A DNA stretch of 64,000 nt from NCBI RefSeq assembly GCF_011189575.1, contig NZ_PUJW01000008.1, positions 146,864 through 210,863 of the forward strand, written 5' to 3'. The notes below the pieces were generated by a model. It saw only the letters and a list, made by a program, of their open reading frames with translations, ran no database searches and was not told the origin of the DNA. Shown here one piece after another: positions 20,861 to 31,148 of this stretch (the stretch's first letter is position 1; the number at the start of each line of letters is the position of its first letter). The DNA is from Photorhabdus cinerea (GTDB lineage: Bacteria > Pseudomonadota > Gammaproteobacteria > Enterobacterales > Enterobacteriaceae). A program made the position numbers and the translations under genes.

Positions 20861-22591
20861 GTGAAATTATTACTCCCAAAGGATGAGATTGCTGATGTCA
20901 TTCGTGCCCGTAGTCGGGTGTTTTGGACTATCGGGTTGTTCACTGCCTTTATTAACCTGCTCATGTTGGTTCCATCTGTTTATATGTTGCAGGTTTATGA
21001 CAGAGTGTTGCCGTCGGGCAATGAAATCACTTTGCTGATGTTGACCCTGATTACTCTTGGCATGTTTGCCATGATGGGGATGCTGGAATATATCCGCAGC
21101 ATGATTGTTATTCGTATTGGTAGCCAGCTTGATATGAAACTGAATAATCGGGTTTATACCGCATCTTACGAATCAAATCTAAAAAATGGTACAACAGATG
21201 CGGGGCAGATGCTCAATGACTTGGCAAATATCCGCCAGTTTCTGACGGGTAATGCTTTATTTGCTTTCTTTGATGCTCCTTGGTTCCCAATCTACTTGCT
21301 GGTTATTTTTCTTTTTAACCCTTGGCTTGGTTTGTTGTCATTAGTGGGGGCGTTGGTATTGATTGCCCTTGCTGTATTGAATCAGTGGGTATCAAGCCAG
21401 CCTTTATCAGAAGCCAATAAACTTGCTCTGCGTTCAGCCAGTCTTGCCAGCACTAACTTGCGTAACGCTGAAGTGATAGAGGCGTTGGGGATGTTGCCGG
21501 TGCTGCGCCGGAGATGGTTTGGATTACATGAACGTTTTCTGAATTTCCAGCGTATTGCCAGTGAACGGGCTTCAGTGATTAATTCAGTCACTAAAACAGT
21601 GCGTTTGGCGTTACAGTCGCTGATCCTTGGATTAGGTGGCTGGTTAGCAATTGACGGGCATATTACGCCGGGAATGATGATTGCTGCTTCAATTCTGATG
21701 GGGCGTGCACTTTCGCCGATTGAACAGCTTATTCAAGCCTGGAAAGGTTGGAGTGCAGCGCGTTTGTCATGGCAACGATTAACCGATTTGTTGGAGCAGC
21801 AACCAGAACGGAAATCAGGCATGTCATTACCTGCGCCAAAAGGAAATTTGGTGGTAGAAAAAGTTTCAGCCGCACCTCCAGGAAGAAACAGTAAGGTTGT
21901 GTTGCAGGATGTTAGTTTTGCGCTGGATGCGGGTGATGTGATGGGATTAATTGGCCCCAGTGCTTCAGGGAAATCGACCCTCGCCCGGTTACTAGTCGGG
22001 ATATGGCCGGCACAGGAAGGTGTAGTCCGTCTTGATAATGCAGATATTTATCAGTGGAACAAAGATGAATTGGGTTCTTCAATAGGATATTTACCGCAAG
22101 ATATTGAGCTATTTGGCGGCACTATCGCTGAGAACATTGCTCGTTTCAATGAAGTGGAACCAGAAAAAGTTGTTCAGGCGGCAAAGAAAGCTGGGGTTCA
22201 TGAACTGGTATTAGCGCTTGATAAGGGTTATGACACCGTTATTGGTGCCGGCGGTATTGGGCTATCTGGCGGGCAGAAACAGCGAATTGGTCTTGCTCGT
22301 GCGTTGTATGATGAGCCATCACTTGTGGTTCTGGATGAACCTAATTCCAGCCTGGATGAAGCGGGTGAAAGAGCGCTGAATCAAGCTATTGCTCAGCTGA
22401 AAGCGCAAGGAAAAACAGTGATTGTGATTACTCACCGTACATCATTGTTGTCACAGACGAACAAAATATTGCTGCTAGTTCAGGGAAAAATGAAGATGTT
22501 TGGTTCATCTCAGCAGGTAATGACTGCTTTATCGCAACAAAATAAAAGTCAGGAACATTCTGCGGCCAAGGCAGTTGCACAGGCATCATAA
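20861..22591 (+). CDS. prtB: type I secretion ABC transporter PrtB
   Basis: This inner-membrane ATPase/permease (576 residues) powers export of PrtA. The N-terminal half has about six membrane segments (about 20-300) without the C39 peptidase domain. The C-terminal nucleotide-binding domain shows Walker A GPSASGKST near residue 365, the signature LSGGQKQR near 468 and Walker B LVVLDEPN near 488. It starts at GTG 20861 after AAGGAA. It forms the exporter with PrtC and PrtD. Confidence 0.95.
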   Translation: MKLLLPKDEIADVIRARSRVFWTIGLFTAFINLLMLVPSVYMLQVYDRVLPSGNEITLLMLTLITLGMFAMMGMLEYIRSMIVIRIGSQLDMKLNNRVYTASYESNLKNGTTDAGQMLNDLANIRQFLTGNALFAFFDAPWFPIYLLVIFLFNPWLGLLSLVGALVLIALAVLNQWVSSQPLSEANKLALRSASLASTNLRNAEVIEALGMLPVLRRRWFGLHERFLNFQRIASERASVINSVTKTVRLALQSLILGLGGWLAIDGHITPGMMIAASILMGRALSPIEQLIQAWKGWSAARLSWQRLTDLLEQQPERKSGMSLPAPKGNLVVEKVSAAPPGRNSKVVLQDVSFALDAGDVMGLIGPSASGKSTLARLLVGIWPAQEGVVRLDNADIYQWNKDELGSSIGYLPQDIELFGGTIAENIARFNEVEPEKVVQAAKKAGVHELVLALDKGYDTVIGAGGIGLSGGQKQRIGLARALYDEPSLVVLDEPNSSLDEAGERALNQAIAQLKAQGKTVIVITHRTSLLSQTNKILLLVQGKMKMFGSSQQVMTALSQQNKSQEHSAAKAVAQAS

Positions 22592-22657
22592 GTAGATAAG
22601 CATTTAATTATAATAATATCAAATAGCTGAGACGGAGATTTCTGTCCGGGAGTGGAT

Positions 22658-23986
22658 ATGTCTGATCAGAATACGCCGGTAGTGGATGGAAAAGGATTAT
22701 TGCCACTAGAAGAAGGGCATTTTTTACGACTAGGATGGTTGGTGATTGGTGTGGGGATCTTGGGGTTTCTCATTTGGGCAGCATTTGCGCCGTTGGATAA
22801 AGGGGTTGCGTCTTCTGGTGTAGTGGTTGTGGATGGTAACCGCAAAACGGTTCAAGCCCCGGCAAGCGGTATTATTAGCCAGATTATGGTTGTTGAGGGA
22901 GAAACTATAAAAGCGGGTCAAACCCTCGTTCAGCTCAGTCAGGTGCAGGCAAAAGCACAGGTAGATGCGCTCCAGGATCAACTGTATACCACATTAGCAA
23001 CGGAAACCCGTTTATTGGCTGAACAGCATGGTGATGACATGCTGGTTTTTCCCAAAATATTCCAGCAATTACAATCTGAACCTCGGGTGAAAGAGATTAT
23101 TGCATTGCAAAAACAACTGTTCGCATCACGCCGTGAAATGCTGCAAAGCGATCTGGCAGGGCTTGAGCAGTCTGTTGCTGGTACAAACTTTCAGATTAAA
23201 GGGCTGAAAGCTTCTCTTGTCAGTAAGCGAGTGCAACAGTCAGCACTTAAAGAACAGATAACTAATCTTAAATCTTTAGCGGATGAGGGGTATTTCCCGC
23301 GTAATCGTTATTTGGAGCTTCTGCGTGAACAGGCTGAACTCAACAGTAGCATAGCGGAAATGGAAGGGCGCACCGGCCAGCTTGAAAAACAGCTACAGGA
23401 AACCCAGCAGCGTATTATTCAGCGCAACGCAGACTATCAACGGGAAGTGAGCACTCAATTGGCCGAGGTGCAGGTTGCTGCCAGTGAATACAGAAATAAG
23501 TTGGATACAGCCCAGTTTGAACTTACGCATACTTCAATTGTGGCGCCGGTTGATGGCACGGTTGTCGGGTTAAATATTTTTACGCAGGGTGGTGTTGTTG
23601 CTCCCGGTGAAAAACTGATGGAAATTCTACCGGATCAAATGGCGCTTGAGGTGGAAACCCGTGTTGCGGTTAATCTGGCAGATAAGATTAGCAAAGGGCT
23701 AGATGTAGATCTGATGTTCACCGCTTTTAATCAGAACCGGACACCAAAAATTGCGGGAAAAGTGGTCATGGTTTCCGCAGACAGATTGGTAGATCCTGTG
23801 AACAGCCAACCTTATTATCAGATGAGAGCAGTCGTATCTCCTGAAGAGATGGAAAAACTGAAAGGGTTGGATATCAGGCCGGGGATGCCAGTTGAGGTAT
23901 TTGTCAAAACCGGTTCACGTTCCTTGTTGAGTTATCTGTTTAAGCCATTGTGGGATCGGGCTTCGACATCGTTGATAGAGGAGTGA
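22658..23986 (+). CDS. prtC: type I secretion membrane fusion protein PrtC
   Basis: This HlyD-family periplasmic adaptor joins PrtB to the outer-membrane channel. I choose ATG 22658 (442 residues) because GGGAG at 22648-22652 suits it; the GTG at 22652 overlaps that sequence. There is one N-terminal membrane segment (about 27-47), a lipoyl-like half, long coiled-coil hairpins (about 105-290) and a beta-barrel region with VEVFVKTGSRS near the end. Confidence 0.95.
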   Translation: MSDQNTPVVDGKGLLPLEEGHFLRLGWLVIGVGILGFLIWAAFAPLDKGVASSGVVVVDGNRKTVQAPASGIISQIMVVEGETIKAGQTLVQLSQVQAKAQVDALQDQLYTTLATETRLLAEQHGDDMLVFPKIFQQLQSEPRVKEIIALQKQLFASRREMLQSDLAGLEQSVAGTNFQIKGLKASLVSKRVQQSALKEQITNLKSLADEGYFPRNRYLELLREQAELNSSIAEMEGRTGQLEKQLQETQQRIIQRNADYQREVSTQLAEVQVAASEYRNKLDTAQFELTHTSIVAPVDGTVVGLNIFTQGGVVAPGEKLMEILPDQMALEVETRVAVNLADKISKGLDVDLMFTAFNQNRTPKIAGKVVMVSADRLVDPVNSQPYYQMRAVVSPEEMEKLKGLDIRPGMPVEVFVKTGSRSLLSYLFKPLWDRASTSLIEE

Positions 23987-23988
23987 TT

Positions 23989-25365
23989 ATGAAACTGAAT
24001 CGTGCTTCTTTATCATTAGTTAGTTTGTTAATTCTTTTCAGTGTCAGTTTGTTCTCTTTTCCCGCATGGGCATTGAGTCTGACAGAGGCTTATGCGCTGG
24101 CATTAGAAAATGATCCTACTTTTCTCGCAGCAGTAAAAGAAAGAGAAGGTGGAGAAGAGTATGAAAAGATTGGCAGGGCAGAATTGTTACCTAAAGTGAT
24201 AATGTCTTATCAGCATTCACCGAGGAACTGGCAACATATGGAATACCCTACGTATGATCGTCGGGGAAATAAGGCAACGGAAAGTCGGGATCGCCAATAT
24301 AGCAGTTATAACGCGGCAGTGGTGCTGACTCAGCCATTGATAGATTTTGAGATATGGGCGCGTTATAAAGCCAGTCAGGCTCATACGTTAATGAGCAATG
24401 AACGTTTTCGGGCAGATTTTCAGCAACTGGCGGTCCGGGTAGTGAATGCTTACGTGGATGTTGCTTATGCTCAGGATCAGATTGATTTGGTGATACGCCA
24501 GAAAATGGCGTATGAAAAACAATTGGAACTGAATAGGAAGTTGTTTGCTTCTGGTGAAGGGACACGTACTGATGTAGTGGAAACACAATCTCGTTACAGC
24601 CAGGCTATTGCCGATGAAATAGCAGCTAAAGATGATCTGGATGCCGCAGTCCGGAGTTTACAACTGATTGTTGGTGTTCCTCTTCCCATTGATTTACCGG
24701 TGCAGCGGCTATCAGATAAGACGCAGTTTAAGATATTGAAGTTGTCGCCAGACCATTATGAAGAATGGGAAAAACTGGCATTAGCTAACAATCCGGTTCT
24801 GGCCGCGTCCCGTCAGGAAGTGAAAGCAGCGTACCATGAGGTGCAACGTAACCGGGCAGGTTATTTACCTAAGTTGGAGCTCTATGCTTCCCATTCTGAA
24901 AGCGAATCTAGCAGCGATAATACGGTAGATCAGAAGTATCGAACCGATACCATTGGCTTGCGGATGAGCATGAATATCTATAATGGGGGTGGTACATCTG
25001 CTTCTGTACGTCAGGCGGCGGCGCAATATGGAAGAACTAGATATGATCTTGATGCTCAGGCAGGAGAAGTTCTTAATGCATTACGCCGAAATTATAATCA
25101 GTATCTGAATAGTGAAAAGCGGATTAATGCTTATGAAATGGCTGTTGAATCAGCCAACTTGCAGGTAGATGCGACCAGCAAGAGTGTTGTTCTTGGGCAG
25201 CGGGTTAATGTGGATGTTCTGAATGCTGAACAGCAGTTATATACTGCCCGGCGTGATCTTTCTCAGGCAAAATATAATTATATTAAAGCTTGGGTCGGCC
25301 TACTAAATGAGGCCGGAGAGCTAAAAGGTGAACATTTGGATAAGGTAGCAGGGTATTTCCGTTAG
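23989..25365 (+). CDS. prtD: TolC-like outer-membrane channel PrtD
   Basis: This is a TolC-family outer-membrane efflux protein of 458 residues and the last component of the PrtA exporter. A Sec signal peptide ends near [17 protein letters not shown], and two repeated efflux-protein domains follow. ATG 23989 lies 2 bp after the prtC stop and has GAGGAG upstream; the longer in-frame extension inside prtC is not plausible. Its stop overlaps the convergent xni stop by 4 bp. Confidence 0.95.
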   Translation: MKLNRASLSLVSLLILFSVSLFSFPAWALSLTEAYALALENDPTFLAAVKEREGGEEYEKIGRAELLPKVIMSYQHSPRNWQHMEYPTYDRRGNKATESRDRQYSSYNAAVVLTQPLIDFEIWARYKASQAHTLMSNERFRADFQQLAVRVVNAYVDVAYAQDQIDLVIRQKMAYEKQLELNRKLFASGEGTRTDVVETQSRYSQAIADEIAAKDDLDAAVRSLQLIVGVPLPIDLPVQRLSDKTQFKILKLSPDHYEEWEKLALANNPVLAASRQEVKAAYHEVQRNRAGYLPKLELYASHSESESSSDNTVDQKYRTDTIGLRMSMNIYNGGGTSASVRQAAAQYGRTRYDLDAQAGEVLNALRRNYNQYLNSEKRINAYEMAVESANLQVDATSKSVVLGQRVNVDVLNAEQQLYTARRDLSQAKYNYIKAWVGLLNEAGELKGEHLDKVAGYFR

Positions 25366-26129
25366 TTTGCTGTTGTCAGCCGGAGTTGTTGCAGATTGCC
25401 ATTTAACGCTAAATAGGTACGTAACGACGCAACTTCCCGGCTGATAAACGCGATTTCTTTATTTGATTCCAGCTTGTTGCGCCATTTATCTGGTTGTTGA
25501 TCGAGGTTCTGGAAAAGGTTATCCAGTGTACCAGCCTGTTGCAGTAAAGCAGTGGCGGTTTTAGGGCCAATCCCCTGAATTCCGGGTATTTTACTGCTAC
25601 TGATCCCCGCCAGTCCCCAGTAATCAGGTAATTGTTCCGGAGAAACGCCAAATTCTTGTTGAACAAATGGCATATCCAACCAGCGTTTCTGGAAGTAGTC
25701 GCGGATACGGATATTGGGTGAAAGTAATTGGCAATAACCTTTATCAGTAGAAACAATCGTAACATGGTAACCGGCAGAGGCGACTTTTACTGCCAGCGTT
25801 GCGGCTAGATCATCTGCTTCATGTCCTTGGGCATGCCAGCAGGCAATGCCTTGTTGTTCAAATGATATTCTGATCTGCGGCATTTCTTGTTTCAGATTGT
25901 CAGGCATTGGCGAGCGGCCAGCTTTGTAGGCAGGTAATATTTGGTGACGCCAACTGTTACTGCGATCCTCCTCATCGAATACTGCGACAGCATGGGTAGG
26001 ATTGGTATGTTGGATCAACTGCTTCAGTGCATGTTCACAGGCAGGAATGCATGGGCTACCCTGCACAGCGTGAATGCGGCGGATAAGGTTAAGAGCATCA
26101 ACAATTAGAAGGTGTATCATAGGGTTCAC
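25362..26129 (-). CDS. xni: flap endonuclease Xni (ExoIX)
   Basis: The 255-residue protein belongs to the FEN/5'-3' nuclease family related to the PolA N-terminal domain. Acidic metal-site motifs are visible: [36 protein letters not shown] and [10 protein letters not shown] helix-hairpin-helix ([15 protein letters not shown]) binds DNA. In E. coli it has structure-specific flap endonuclease activity. Its 3' end overlaps prtD by 4 bp, which places the prt locus directly against backbone DNA. Confidence 0.92.
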   Translation of the reverse strand: MNPMIHLLIVDALNLIRRIHAVQGSPCIPACEHALKQLIQHTNPTHAVAVFDEEDRSNSWRHQILPAYKAGRSPMPDNLKQEMPQIRISFEQQGIACWHAQGHEADDLAATLAVKVASAGYHVTIVSTDKGYCQLLSPNIRIRDYFQKRWLDMPFVQQEFGVSPEQLPDYWGLAGISSSKIPGIQGIGPKTATALLQQAGTLDNLFQNLDQQPDKWRNKLESNKEIAFISREVASLRTYLALNGNLQQLRLTTAN

Positions 26130-26186
26130 TATTAAGCAGCATTGTGCTCCATCCGTGGAGCAGAGATCTTTTTTTGTTGGGTCATT

Positions 26187-27554
26187 TTATCGGGTAATTT
26201 CGTAGCAAGGCTCGTAAGCAGTGCCACCTGGTAGTTTCATACGGTGCTGTTCTACAAAGTCGGTTAGCAGCTTATCCATATAGCGCATTATCTCAGCATC
26301 ACCGTGGATTTTGAATGGGCCATGTTTTTCAATCGCTTGAATACCAATCTCTTTCACATTGCCGGCAACAATCCCAGAAAAAGCACGGCGTAGTGTAGCT
26401 ACCAGTTTGTCAGGAGACTGATCAGGATAGAGATTAAGATTAGTCATGTTTTCATGAGAGGGTGCAAACGGTTGTTGTAAATCATGGTTGATCTTTATTG
26501 ACCAATTAAAACTGTATGCATCACCGGTACTGTGACGGTTATCTTTGACTAATGGCATGGCTTCTTTCATTATCCGGGCAACTTCAGGAGCGTCATCAAT
26601 AATGGTGTGATAGTAGCGTCGTGCCTCTTTTCCCAATGTATGAACAATAAACTCATCCAAGACCCGGAAATAATCAGCGCTCTCTTTCGGGCCGGTAAGA
26701 ATCAATGGCAATATCTGTTGCTGATTTTCCGGGTCCATCAGAATACCCAACAGATAGAATAATTCTTCTGTTGTGCCGACGCCTCCTGGGAAAATAATGA
26801 TACCGTGAGCAATACGAACGAAAGTTTCCAGACGTTTTTCTATATCCGGCATGATAATCAGTTCGTTCACTAATGGGTTAGGTGGCTCAGCAGCAATGAT
26901 CGATGGCTCGGTGATACCGATAAAACGACTATCTTTATAATTCTGTTGTGCATGGCCTACGGCTGCACCTTTCATTGGTGCTTCCATTGCCCCAGGGCCG
27001 CAGCCGGTACAGATATTGAGCCCTCGCAGTCCAAGCTGATGACCGACTTTACGGCTGTATTGATACTCTTGTTTAGTAACTGAGTGGCCTCCCCAACAGA
27101 CAATCATATTGGGGTCTTCATCGGTATGTAACGCTCTGGCGTTACGCAGAATAGAGAATATGGTGTTGGTAATATAGGCACTATCTTCCAAACTGGGATG
27201 ATGCTGTTTTCTTGAATCGGTAATCTGAGTATGAACAAACAAGATATCCCGAAGCACTGCGAACAAATTAGCTTGTAGTAAATGGATAATTTTCCCATCA
27301 ACAAATGCTTCTTCTGGTGGATTCACCAATTCCAGTTTTACTCCACGCTCACGGCGCAATACGTTAATATCAAAATCTGTGTATTTAGAAAGGAGTTCCT
27401 TACTATTATCGGTTTGGCTACCAGAATTGAGTACAGCGAGTGAACAGTTCCGGAATAAGCGATAAAGATCGCTTTTTGCGGTACTCTTCAGCATATCTAC
27501 TTCAAGTTGAGATAATAAATCCATTGAACCGAGTGGGTTGATATGTGTAATCAA
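26187..27554 (-). CDS. ppnN: nucleotide 5'-monophosphate nucleosidase PpnN
   Basis: This LOG-family enzyme hydrolyses purine and pyrimidine nucleoside monophosphates to base and ribose 5-phosphate, and in E. coli it is stimulated by (p)ppGpp. The 455-residue protein carries [16 protein letters not shown] and [15 protein letters not shown], the substrate-binding motifs. It starts at TTG 27554, preceded by AAGGAG with 6-base spacing; the N-terminus [12 protein letters not shown] aligns with E. coli. The 154-bp gap upstream shows only a small inverted repeat near 27610. Confidence 0.93.
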   Translation of the reverse strand: MITHINPLGSMDLLSQLEVDMLKSTAKSDLYRLFRNCSLAVLNSGSQTDNSKELLSKYTDFDINVLRRERGVKLELVNPPEEAFVDGKIIHLLQANLFAVLRDILFVHTQITDSRKQHHPSLEDSAYITNTIFSILRNARALHTDEDPNMIVCWGGHSVTKQEYQYSRKVGHQLGLRGLNICTGCGPGAMEAPMKGAAVGHAQQNYKDSRFIGITEPSIIAAEPPNPLVNELIIMPDIEKRLETFVRIAHGIIIFPGGVGTTEELFYLLGILMDPENQQQILPLILTGPKESADYFRVLDEFIVHTLGKEARRYYHTIIDDAPEVARIMKEAMPLVKDNRHSTGDAYSFNWSIKINHDLQQPFAPSHENMTNLNLYPDQSPDKLVATLRRAFSGIVAGNVKEIGIQAIEKHGPFKIHGDAEIMRYMDKLLTDFVEQHRMKLPGGTAYEPCYEITR

Positions 27555-27708
27555 GAATGACTCCTTATATCGTGTATGGGTTTCACCTCAATATCGTTAA
27601 ATAACTGCTCCCGTCCGTACTGGACGAGGATTTACGACGGTTTTTGCTAAATCTATCACATTTCCTATTCAGCTTGATTTTTCACCGACTGCACTCCGAA
27701 AAGTCTAT

Positions 27709-28557
27709 TTACTGGCGTGCCAGTCTGCCTGTTTTTGGTGCAAAGTCGGTACTATTTGTGCGCCATGGGTTGATATCTAATCCTCCGCGACGGGTATAGC
27801 GGGCATAGACCGAAAGCTTTTCTGGAGCGCATAGCTGTTGTAAGTCATTGAAAATACGTTCAACACATTGCTCATGAAATTCATTATGATGCCGAAATGA
27901 TACCAGATAACGTAGTAACGCTTCTTGGTTAATTTTTGCTCCTTTATAGTGAATCTGGACAGATCCCCAGTCAGGTTGGTGAGTAATCAGACAGTTGGAT
28001 TTCAGTAGATGGCTAACCAAAACTTCCTCCACCAGAGGGCCTTGTGCTGCACCTTGCAGGTAATCACGCTTGAAATTATATTCAGTAATGTCAATATCTT
28101 GATTATCAATACATTCACCGGTGAAAGCGGAAATCGGTTGGTTATTGAAATGATTTAAATGATGAAGTGTCACTTCTACATAACCATCAGCACAAGCGGC
28201 GAGATCACGCTGCAATGTTTCTTCAACGGCTTGCCAGCTTTCAAAACGGGTTTGGTTAAAGCTGTTCAGATAGAGTTTAAAACTTTTAGACTCAATCAGG
28301 TTTTTACTTGCTGCATTCAGGCTGACATGCCCGACAGCAACTTGCGGCAGACCACGACTATTCAGCCATGATAGTTCATATAGTGTCCAGATATCAGCTC
28401 CGTGAAATGGCAAATGGTCAGGAAAAATGTTCAGGGGTTCACGGTTCATACTGCGGGGTATTGCTTGCAGCAAGTTGGCGTTGTATTGGTCATGATATGA
28501 AGTGGTTTTACCTAATGTAAGTTTCCCAAGAGCTTGGTGATCCTGATATAATGGCAT
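27709..28557 (-). CDS. queF: NADPH-dependent 7-cyano-7-deazaguanine reductase
   Basis: The enzyme reduces preQ0 to preQ1 in queuosine biosynthesis. The bimodular 282-residue form is seen, with the QueF motif [12 protein letters not shown], the catalytic Cys in [13 protein letters not shown] and [10 protein letters not shown] start at ATG 28557 because AGGAA is 7 bases upstream and [11 protein letters not shown] fits the family; the in-frame TTG at 28569 is not needed. It is divergent from syd. The 277-bp gap between them has no other feature I can name. Confidence 0.93.
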   Translation of the reverse strand: MPLYQDHQALGKLTLGKTTSYHDQYNANLLQAIPRSMNREPLNIFPDHLPFHGADIWTLYELSWLNSRGLPQVAVGHVSLNAASKNLIESKSFKLYLNSFNQTRFESWQAVEETLQRDLAACADGYVEVTLHHLNHFNNQPISAFTGECIDNQDIDITEYNFKRDYLQGAAQGPLVEEVLVSHLLKSNCLITHQPDWGSVQIHYKGAKINQEALLRYLVSFRHHNEFHEQCVERIFNDLQQLCAPEKLSVYARYTRRGGLDINPWRTNSTDFAPKTGRLARQ

Positions 28558-28834
28558 GTTATTCCTCAAAATCTGATATCAGTAATAGTTGTCATTGCTC
28601 AAGTTTATCAAGCTACGAGGTTTTATCAGAATTTTATTTGTTTGTTTGCGAAAATGGCGTCAAAGCTATCCAATATCATTGCTGTCAGTGAACTGTTTTA
28701 TTCCATTATTCGCCGAGATATCCAGAGGAGCTTGAGAGATATCGCGTCCTACACAAAGTGGATTTAGCGGGGAAGATACCATCCTGTATATTAAAACATT
28801 AAGTACACCCCAACAGTTACCGGTTGAAAATAAT

Positions 28835-29386
28835 ATGATTTCTAATGTTACAGAGGCGTTGGCTGATTTTACCCGTTGTTATGTTGATTTGTGGCAAAAG
28901 GAAACAGGAGCTTCACCTGCCAGCAGTGAACTTTATGGTGTGCCATCACCTTGTATTACCCATACTGGTGATGACATTGTTTATTGGCTTCCGCAGCCTT
29001 TTCCTTCGGAAGATAAGCTGAATAAAGTTGAAGTTGCATTGGATATCCAATTGCAACCAGCAATTCATGATTTTTATACCTCTCAATTAGCTGGTGATAT
29101 GACGGCAATGTTTGAAGGTCAACAGCTTAGTTTGATTCAGGTCTGGAGCGAGGAGGACTTTATCCGTTTACAGGAAAACCTGATAGGGCATCTGGTGACA
29201 CAGAAGCGGCTAAAATTGTCACCAACAGCATTTATTGCAACCGTGGATTCAGATATGAGTATTATTTCTCTGTGCAATTTGACTGGCGAAGTGATCCTGG
29301 AGCAATTTGGTAGTGATAAGAGAACTCTGTTGTTTACCGATTTAATTGGGTTTCTTGGGGCAATTAAGCCTGTCTTCATTTGTTAG
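28835..29386 (+). CDS. syd: SecY-interacting protein Syd
   Basis: This 183-residue cytoplasmic protein associates with SecY at the inner membrane and in E. coli influences proofreading of misassembled SecYEG. Family features include the N-terminal [14 protein letters not shown], the acidic concave-surface region and the C-terminal [15 protein letters not shown]. Its place between queF and csrB is conserved. Confidence 0.92.
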   Translation: MISNVTEALADFTRCYVDLWQKETGASPASSELYGVPSPCITHTGDDIVYWLPQPFPSEDKLNKVEVALDIQLQPAIHDFYTSQLAGDMTAMFEGQQLSLIQVWSEEDFIRLQENLIGHLVTQKRLKLSPTAFIATVDSDMSIISLCNLTGEVILEQFGSDKRTLLFTDLIGFLGAIKPVFIC

Positions 29387-29409
29387 GCTTGGAGTTTTAA
29401 CTTAGCATT

Positions 29410-29427
29410 TGTGAGATATCTCTTACA
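29410..29427 (+). promoter_or_regulatory. UvrY (GacA-type) binding site upstream of csrB
   Basis: TGTGAGATATCTCTTACA is an 18-bp match to the UvrY/GacA box (TGTAAG-N6-CTTACA type). Directly after it TGTAAGAGATATC repeats the half site, so the pair also forms a perfect 12-bp inverted repeat (29415-29426 with 29434-29445). The box lies about 170-190 bp upstream of the csrB start, as in E. coli. Confidence 0.75.
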
Positions 29428-29589
29428 CTTCATGTAAGAGATATCAATGTTTACTTCGGTGAGTTTCACATTGGTTTATTATTTTTATTTTATTTCAATA
29501 GCCTATAAATAATTACAGATTTTATCCCATTTCACTGGCTTAATGGTTCCACTTATATGGCTTGTGTCGTAAATCGAATTAATTCATTC

Positions 29590-29822
29590 TGTCCTCAGCA
29601 GGAAAAGGAGTCTCTGCGTACAATTTCTCAGGGATAGATTAGGTGATGATGGTCAGCATGACTGGCACAATGCATAACTGGATCGTATGCAATATATATA
29701 AAAATGATGGGTAAAGGATAACCATTAAAGGACAATTTGTCAGGGAATGAGCAGGGAGCAAACGATTAGCGGGATTGCTATATAATCAATTTAAAGGGAG
29801 CGCTTGTTCGCTCCCTTCTCTT
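29590..29822 (+). ncRNA. csrB: CsrB small RNA (CsrA-sequestering)
   Basis: CsrB binds and titrates the regulator CsrA through many GGA motifs. I count about ten GGA motifs here, such as AGCAGGAAAAGGAG, AAAGGATA, CAGGGAATGAGCAGGGAG and GCGGGATT. The 3' part ATGAGCAGGGAGCAA followed by the hairpin GGGAGCG/CGCTCCC matches E. coli CsrB. Location between syd and yqcC is conserved. The 5' end near 29590 is approximate; if correct the RNA is about 230 nt, much shorter than the 369 nt of E. coli. Confidence 0.82.
29794..29822 (+). terminator. csrB terminator
   Basis: AAGGGAGCG and CGCTCCCTT form a perfect 9-bp stem with a 6-base loop, followed by CTCTTTATGTTT. Confidence 0.8.
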
Positions 29823-29923
29823 TATGTTTGATGGAAAAAGCAAATTTACAGCTTAAGGGTTATCAGTGGTATTCTTATCAGTTTTGCTGCTTTGGGCAAA
29901 TACTTATTAATTAGGCTGAAAAT

Positions 29924-30256
29924 ATGAGTACTGAAAAACAAATTCTGCATACGTTACAATTAATTGAACAAGCTATGAGGGAAATTGATCTGTGGCAGGA
30001 TCACCCACCTAAAGCGGAAGCTTTTGAAAGTGTTGAACCATTTTCAATTGATACGATGCTGGCGGCAGAGTGGTTGCAGTGGGTATTAATTCCGAGAATG
30101 TATGCGTTATTGGAGCAGAGTTTGGCGTTACCTACGGCATTCGCTATCGCCCCTTATTTTGAGGAATCCTATAAAGAAGATACCACTGGCCGCTATCAGC
30201 AACTGCTTGAGTATCTTCGTGCGTTGGATTGTTTATTTATTCAGGATAATGCCTGA
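29924..30256 (+). CDS. yqcC: YqcC family protein (DUF446)
   Basis: The 110-residue cytoplasmic protein has the DUF446 pattern LWQDHPPKAEAFESVEPFSID and TMLAAEWLQWVLIPRM. Its role is unknown. It lies directly upstream of truC and the two are almost contiguous, so one operon is likely, as in E. coli. Confidence 0.88.
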   Translation: MSTEKQILHTLQLIEQAMREIDLWQDHPPKAEAFESVEPFSIDTMLAAEWLQWVLIPRMYALLEQSLALPTAFAIAPYFEESYKEDTTGRYQQLLEYLRALDCLFIQDNA

Positions 30257-30257
30257 T

Positions 30258-31028
30258 ATGTTGGAAGTATTATATCAGGATGATCATATTGTGGCGGTTA
30301 ATAAGCCGGCTGGTTGGTTAGTTCATCGTAGTTGGTTGGCGCGTCACGAAACTGTTTTTGTTATGCAGACATTGCGTGATCAGATTGGTCAGCATGTTTT
30401 CCCGGTACACCGTCTGGATAGACCAACATCAGGCGTATTGCTGATGGCGCTTTCCAGTGATGTTGCCCGCCAGCTTTCCCAACAGTTTGAACATCATCAG
30501 TTACAAAAAACTTATCATGCTGTTGTGCGTGGTTATGTGTTGGAATCAGCTATTATTGATTACGCTCTGGTTGAGGAATTGGATAAGATCGCGGATAAAT
30601 TTGCAGATGGTGATAAAGAAGCTCAGCCCTGTGTAACTTATTACCGACCATTGGCAACAGTAGAATGTCCGGTGGAAATAGGCCGTTATCCTACATCCCG
30701 TTTTAGTTTATTGGAGTTGACACCGAAAACAGGCCGAAAACACCAATTAAGGCGCCATATGGCACATATTCGTCATCCAATTATTGGTGATACGACCCAT
30801 GGTGATTTACGGCAAAACAGAGGTGTCGCCGCCCATTATCAAACCAATCGGTTGATGCTTCATGCTAGTCATCTTGAGTTGGATCACCCTGTTACGGGGG
30901 AGAAATTATCGCTTACGGCAAAATGGGATGCGTCATGGCAGCATTTAATACAACAATTTGGCTGGCAAGGCATTATTCCTGATTTGGAATATAATGAAGC
31001 GAGTAAGGTAGAAAACTTTATAGATTAG
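30258..31028 (+). CDS. truC: tRNA pseudouridine(65) synthase TruC
   Basis: The enzyme makes pseudouridine at position 65 of tRNA-Ile and tRNA-Asp. The 256-residue protein of the RluA family has the catalytic Asp54 in HRLDRPTSG. I start at ATG 30258, which gives MLEVLYQDDHIVAVNKP as in E. coli; a second in-frame ATG at 30249 would overlap the yqcC stop. A long open frame into yqcC is only a shadow. In E. coli yqcA is adjacent; here a foreign gene intervenes. Confidence 0.93.
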   Translation: MLEVLYQDDHIVAVNKPAGWLVHRSWLARHETVFVMQTLRDQIGQHVFPVHRLDRPTSGVLLMALSSDVARQLSQQFEHHQLQKTYHAVVRGYVLESAIIDYALVEELDKIADKFADGDKEAQPCVTYYRPLATVECPVEIGRYPTSRFSLLELTPKTGRKHQLRRHMAHIRHPIIGDTTHGDLRQNRGVAAHYQTNRLMLHASHLELDHPVTGEKLSLTAKWDASWQHLIQQFGWQGIIPDLEYNEASKVENFID

Positions 31029-31049
31029 GATATCTTAAAATAATATCCG

Positions 31050-31092
31050 TTGCCTTTATCGCTTAATTAAGGTAATTAAGCGATAAAGGCAA
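31050..31092. repeat. perfect 19-bp inverted repeat after truC
   Basis: The arms 31050-31068 and 31074-31092 are exact reverse complements with a 5-base loop. No U-tract follows on the plus strand; a weak T-rich stretch (ATTATTTT) follows on the minus strand. It may be a bidirectional terminator between convergent truC and the transporter gene, or the edge of an inserted segment. Confidence 0.75.
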
Positions 31093-31148
31093 GGTTCATA
31101 TATTGTTAACAAAGGTTGATAATGTATGGGTTTATTAATTTTTACTGG

